From Acinetobacter venetianus RAG-1 = CIP 110063 (lineage in GTDB: Bacteria; Pseudomonadota; Gammaproteobacteria; Pseudomonadales; Moraxellaceae), in contig NZ_KB849560.1 of NCBI RefSeq assembly GCF_000368585.1, positions 153,169 through 217,168 of the forward strand: a stretch of 64,000 nucleotides of DNA, given 5' to 3'. Each line of letters starts with the position of its first letter. Within the stretch, counting starts at the first letter, position 1. A program made the translations under genes and the position numbers. The notes beneath the pieces are model-generated. The model saw only the letters and a list, made by a program, of their open reading frames with translations. It ran no database searches and was not told where the DNA came from. Shown here one piece after another: positions 61,198 through 64,000 of the stretch.

Positions 61198-62331
61198 TTA
61201 TATCGCCGTAATCGTTCCAAGAATACGCCCACCAGCAGCGCCAGTCACGGCTGGTAAATTACCACTTAACTGATCTACAAAACGCATTGCCAACCACGCA
61301 AACGCTGTTGCTTCTACCCAAGTTGGCGCTAAACCGAGTACATCTGTGGTTTGTACTGACCAGTTATGTTTACGCAAACGCCAACGGAGTTGCTCAAGCA
61401 AATGCGAGTTATAAGCACCACCGCCACAGACATAAACCTCACCCGTTGGCATCAATTCTTTACTACGATAAATCGCTTTTTTAATCGCACGTGTGGTGAG
61501 TTTCATTAAAGTCGCTTGTACATTTTCGGGTGTATCTTCGATCTCGTCATAATCAAGATCATTGCGCCAGTCGATCATTTGATCATCAAGCCATTCAAGA
61601 TTAAAGTCTTCCCGACCCGTACTTTTGGGTGGTTCGATTGCAAAGAACTCATGGGTTTGTAAACGATCTAGCAATGAACGAATTGGTTGACCATACGCAG
61701 CCCAGTCGCCATTTTCATCATAAGGATGACCTGTATGACGTTGGCACCACGCGTCCATCAAAATATTAGCTGGACCAGTATCAAAGCCGTAAACGGCTTC
61801 AGGATTATTAGCAGGCAGCATACTCACATTTGCAATTCCACCGAGATTGAGGATGACACGGTGGATACTGTCATGTTGGAACAAGGCTTGATGAAAAGCA
61901 GGCACCAATGGAGCACCTTGACCACCTGCCGCCATGTCACGACGACGAAAATCTGATACAACAGGAATCTGAGTAATCTCAGTAATAATATTAGGGTCGC
62001 CGATTTGTAGCGTGAAACCATGTTCAGGACGATGGCGAATGGTTTGCCCATGAGAACCAATGGCTTTAATTTGCTTTCGGTCGAGCTTGTTATTTTCAAT
62101 AAGTTGGTTAATGCCATGACCAATCATTTGCGCTAAGGTCACATCAGCTTTGCCCATGCGATCAATTTCATTGTCATCAGGTAATGTTAACGCCATTAAC
62201 TCATCACGTAACTCTGGCTCGAAAGGAAGCGTTAAAGTCGCATGAATGATCAGAGGCTCAAATGAAGCTGCAACAAAATCAACACCATCCATGCTCGTGC
62301 CTGTCATTACACCAATATAGATTGCGCTCAT
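61198..62331 (-). CDS. anmK: Anhydro-N-acetylmuramic acid kinase AnmK
   Basis: A 377-residue sugar kinase of the ASKHA fold that converts anhydro-MurNAc to MurNAc-6-phosphate in murein recycling. The N-terminal GVMTGTSMDGVDFV (near 7-20), GSHGQTIRH, VILNLGGIANV and GFDTGPANILMDAW are all clear. The ATG at 62331 is chosen from GGGGAAG in front; the frame runs 6 codons further. With mpl and the lytic transglycosylase, it makes three murein-turnover genes in the window. Confidence 0.96.
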   Translation of the reverse strand: MSAIYIGVMTGTSMDGVDFVAASFEPLIIHATLTLPFEPELRDELMALTLPDDNEIDRMGKADVTLAQMIGHGINQLIENNKLDRKQIKAIGSHGQTIRHRPEHGFTLQIGDPNIITEITQIPVVSDFRRRDMAAGGQGAPLVPAFHQALFQHDSIHRVILNLGGIANVSMLPANNPEAVYGFDTGPANILMDAWCQRHTGHPYDENGDWAAYGQPIRSLLDRLQTHEFFAIEPPKSTGREDFNLEWLDDQMIDWRNDLDYDEIEDTPENVQATLMKLTTRAIKKAIYRSKELMPTGEVYVCGGGAYNSHLLEQLRWRLRKHNWSVQTTDVLGLAPTWVEATAFAWLAMRFVDQLSGNLPAVTGAAGGRILGTITAI

Positions 62332-62389
62332 GTACAACTTCCCCTGCAAGATGCTGAAAAAATGTTAGTATATCGCACAAATTGAATAA

Positions 62390-63625
<1,236 letters not shown>

Positions 63626-63643
63626 ATCGAAATAAAAATAATA

Positions 63644-63670
63644 AAGAGCAGGCCTAGAGCCTGCTTTTTA
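63644..63670 (+). terminator. Terminator after tyrS
   Basis: AGCAGGC-CTAGA-GCCTGCT followed by TTTT and A. It lies 21 bases past the tyrS stop. Confidence 0.87.
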
Positions 63671-63753
63671 TACGTAAATAGATGATAAAAACAACGAAAA
63701 CAATGAATTTGTAGAAAAAAGAAACATGCAAAAGAAAATAATGAAAAACAGGG

Positions 63754-63781
63754 TTGCAAGCGTTGAGGAATGCTGTAGAAT
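63754..63781 (+). promoter_or_regulatory. P1 promoter of a second rRNA operon
   Basis: TTGCAA (63754-63759), a 16-base spacer and TAGAAT (63776-63781), followed by GCACATCC, as in the P1 of the first operon. It is preceded by A/T-rich sequence. Confidence 0.8.
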
Positions 63782-63893
63782 GCACATCCATCGGCGGTGA
63801 TGCAGATAAAAACTTGTTGATAAACAAGGATTTGGCTAGATTGGTTAGATTCTTGGGTTGGTTGATAAGTTTATAAAATATCTAAATTACCTG

Positions 63894-63921
63894 TTGACTT
63901 TGAAGAAATTTAGAGTAATAT
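63894..63921 (+). promoter_or_regulatory. P2 promoter of a second rRNA operon
   Basis: TTGACT (63894-63899), a 16-base spacer and TAATAT (63916-63921). Unlike the first operon, a clear second promoter is present. Confidence 0.78.
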
Positions 63922-63956
63922 AGCCGACCTAGCTTGATGGTGATGAACCATTGAGA

Positions 63957-64000
63957 AGATCATTAAGAGAATAGAAGAACAACTTGTGTGGATTTTTACT
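63957..64000 (+). promoter_or_regulatory. Start of the leader of a second rRNA operon
   Basis: The last 44 bases are identical to the leader of the first operon (minus strand, 7403-7446). The 16S gene itself would lie beyond the right edge, on the plus strand. Confidence 0.85.

Overview
The window looks like the replication-origin region of an Acinetobacter chromosome (Moraxellaceae, Gammaproteobacteria). The evidence is the core rpmH-rnpA-yidD-yidC-mnmE block facing dnaA-dnaN-recF-gyrB, AT-rich coding sequence, and five tandem AdeT1/2-type periplasmic proteins, a family I know from Acinetobacter. I cannot name the species. I see no insertion sequence, prophage, integron or CRISPR array.

Layout. 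0-2 kb: tail of an fkpB-like gene, an NAD(P)H/FMN reductase, then decayed sequence. 2-7.6 kb: a complete rRNA operon on the minus strand (16S, tRNA-Ile, tRNA-Ala, 23S, 5S) with its promoter. 7.7-16 kb: cyclophilin, esterase, small lipoprotein, a beta-lactamase-fold protein without the usual metal motif beside a divergent LysR gene, grpE-dnaK with sigma-32-type promoters, and a second metallo-hydrolase. 16-20 kb: three tandem paralogues of a matrixin-like zinc protease interrupted by a Gln-rich coiled coil. 20-27.5 kb: lytic transglycosylase, acyl-CoA desaturase, purEK, a DUF486 protein, an exported protein and mpl. 27.5-32.5 kb: a palindromic repeat and a four-gene acyl-CoA operon with a divergent LysR gene. 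32.5-40 kb: ltrA, a TerC-family exporter behind a yybP-ykoY (manganese) riboswitch, guaD, hpt, a GlsB/YeaQ protein, dsbC and a PilU-like ATPase. 40-52 kb: mnmE to rpmH, oriC, dnaA to gyrB, cytochrome b562 and DedA. 52.7-60.7 kb: an ABC-F ATPase and the five AdeT-like genes. 60.8-63.6 kb: erpA, anmK, tyrS. The last 250 bases hold two promoters and the first leader bases of a second rRNA operon on the plus strand.

Replication and segregation signals stand out. oriC (about 44.6-45.1 kb) has seven DnaA boxes or near-boxes and several copies of the 12-mer TTTRAATTYAAA. The same 12-mer, again with perfect DnaA boxes, is packed into the two intergenic regions flanking the desaturase gene about 22 kb away (21.50-21.82 and 23.02-23.17 kb). 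I found no perfect copy elsewhere in the window. Four ParB-type parS sites lie at 8.4, 38.7, 48.2 (inside recF) and 51.9 kb, although parA and parB are absent here. The two rRNA operons sit on either side of oriC and both read away from it, with the forks.

The most interesting items are the oriC-like motif clusters around the desaturase gene, the three-copy protease family, the five-copy AdeT family with a strong hairpin in almost every gap, the beta-lactamase-fold protein lacking HxHxDH, and the alternative RNA structures downstream of the manganese riboswitch.
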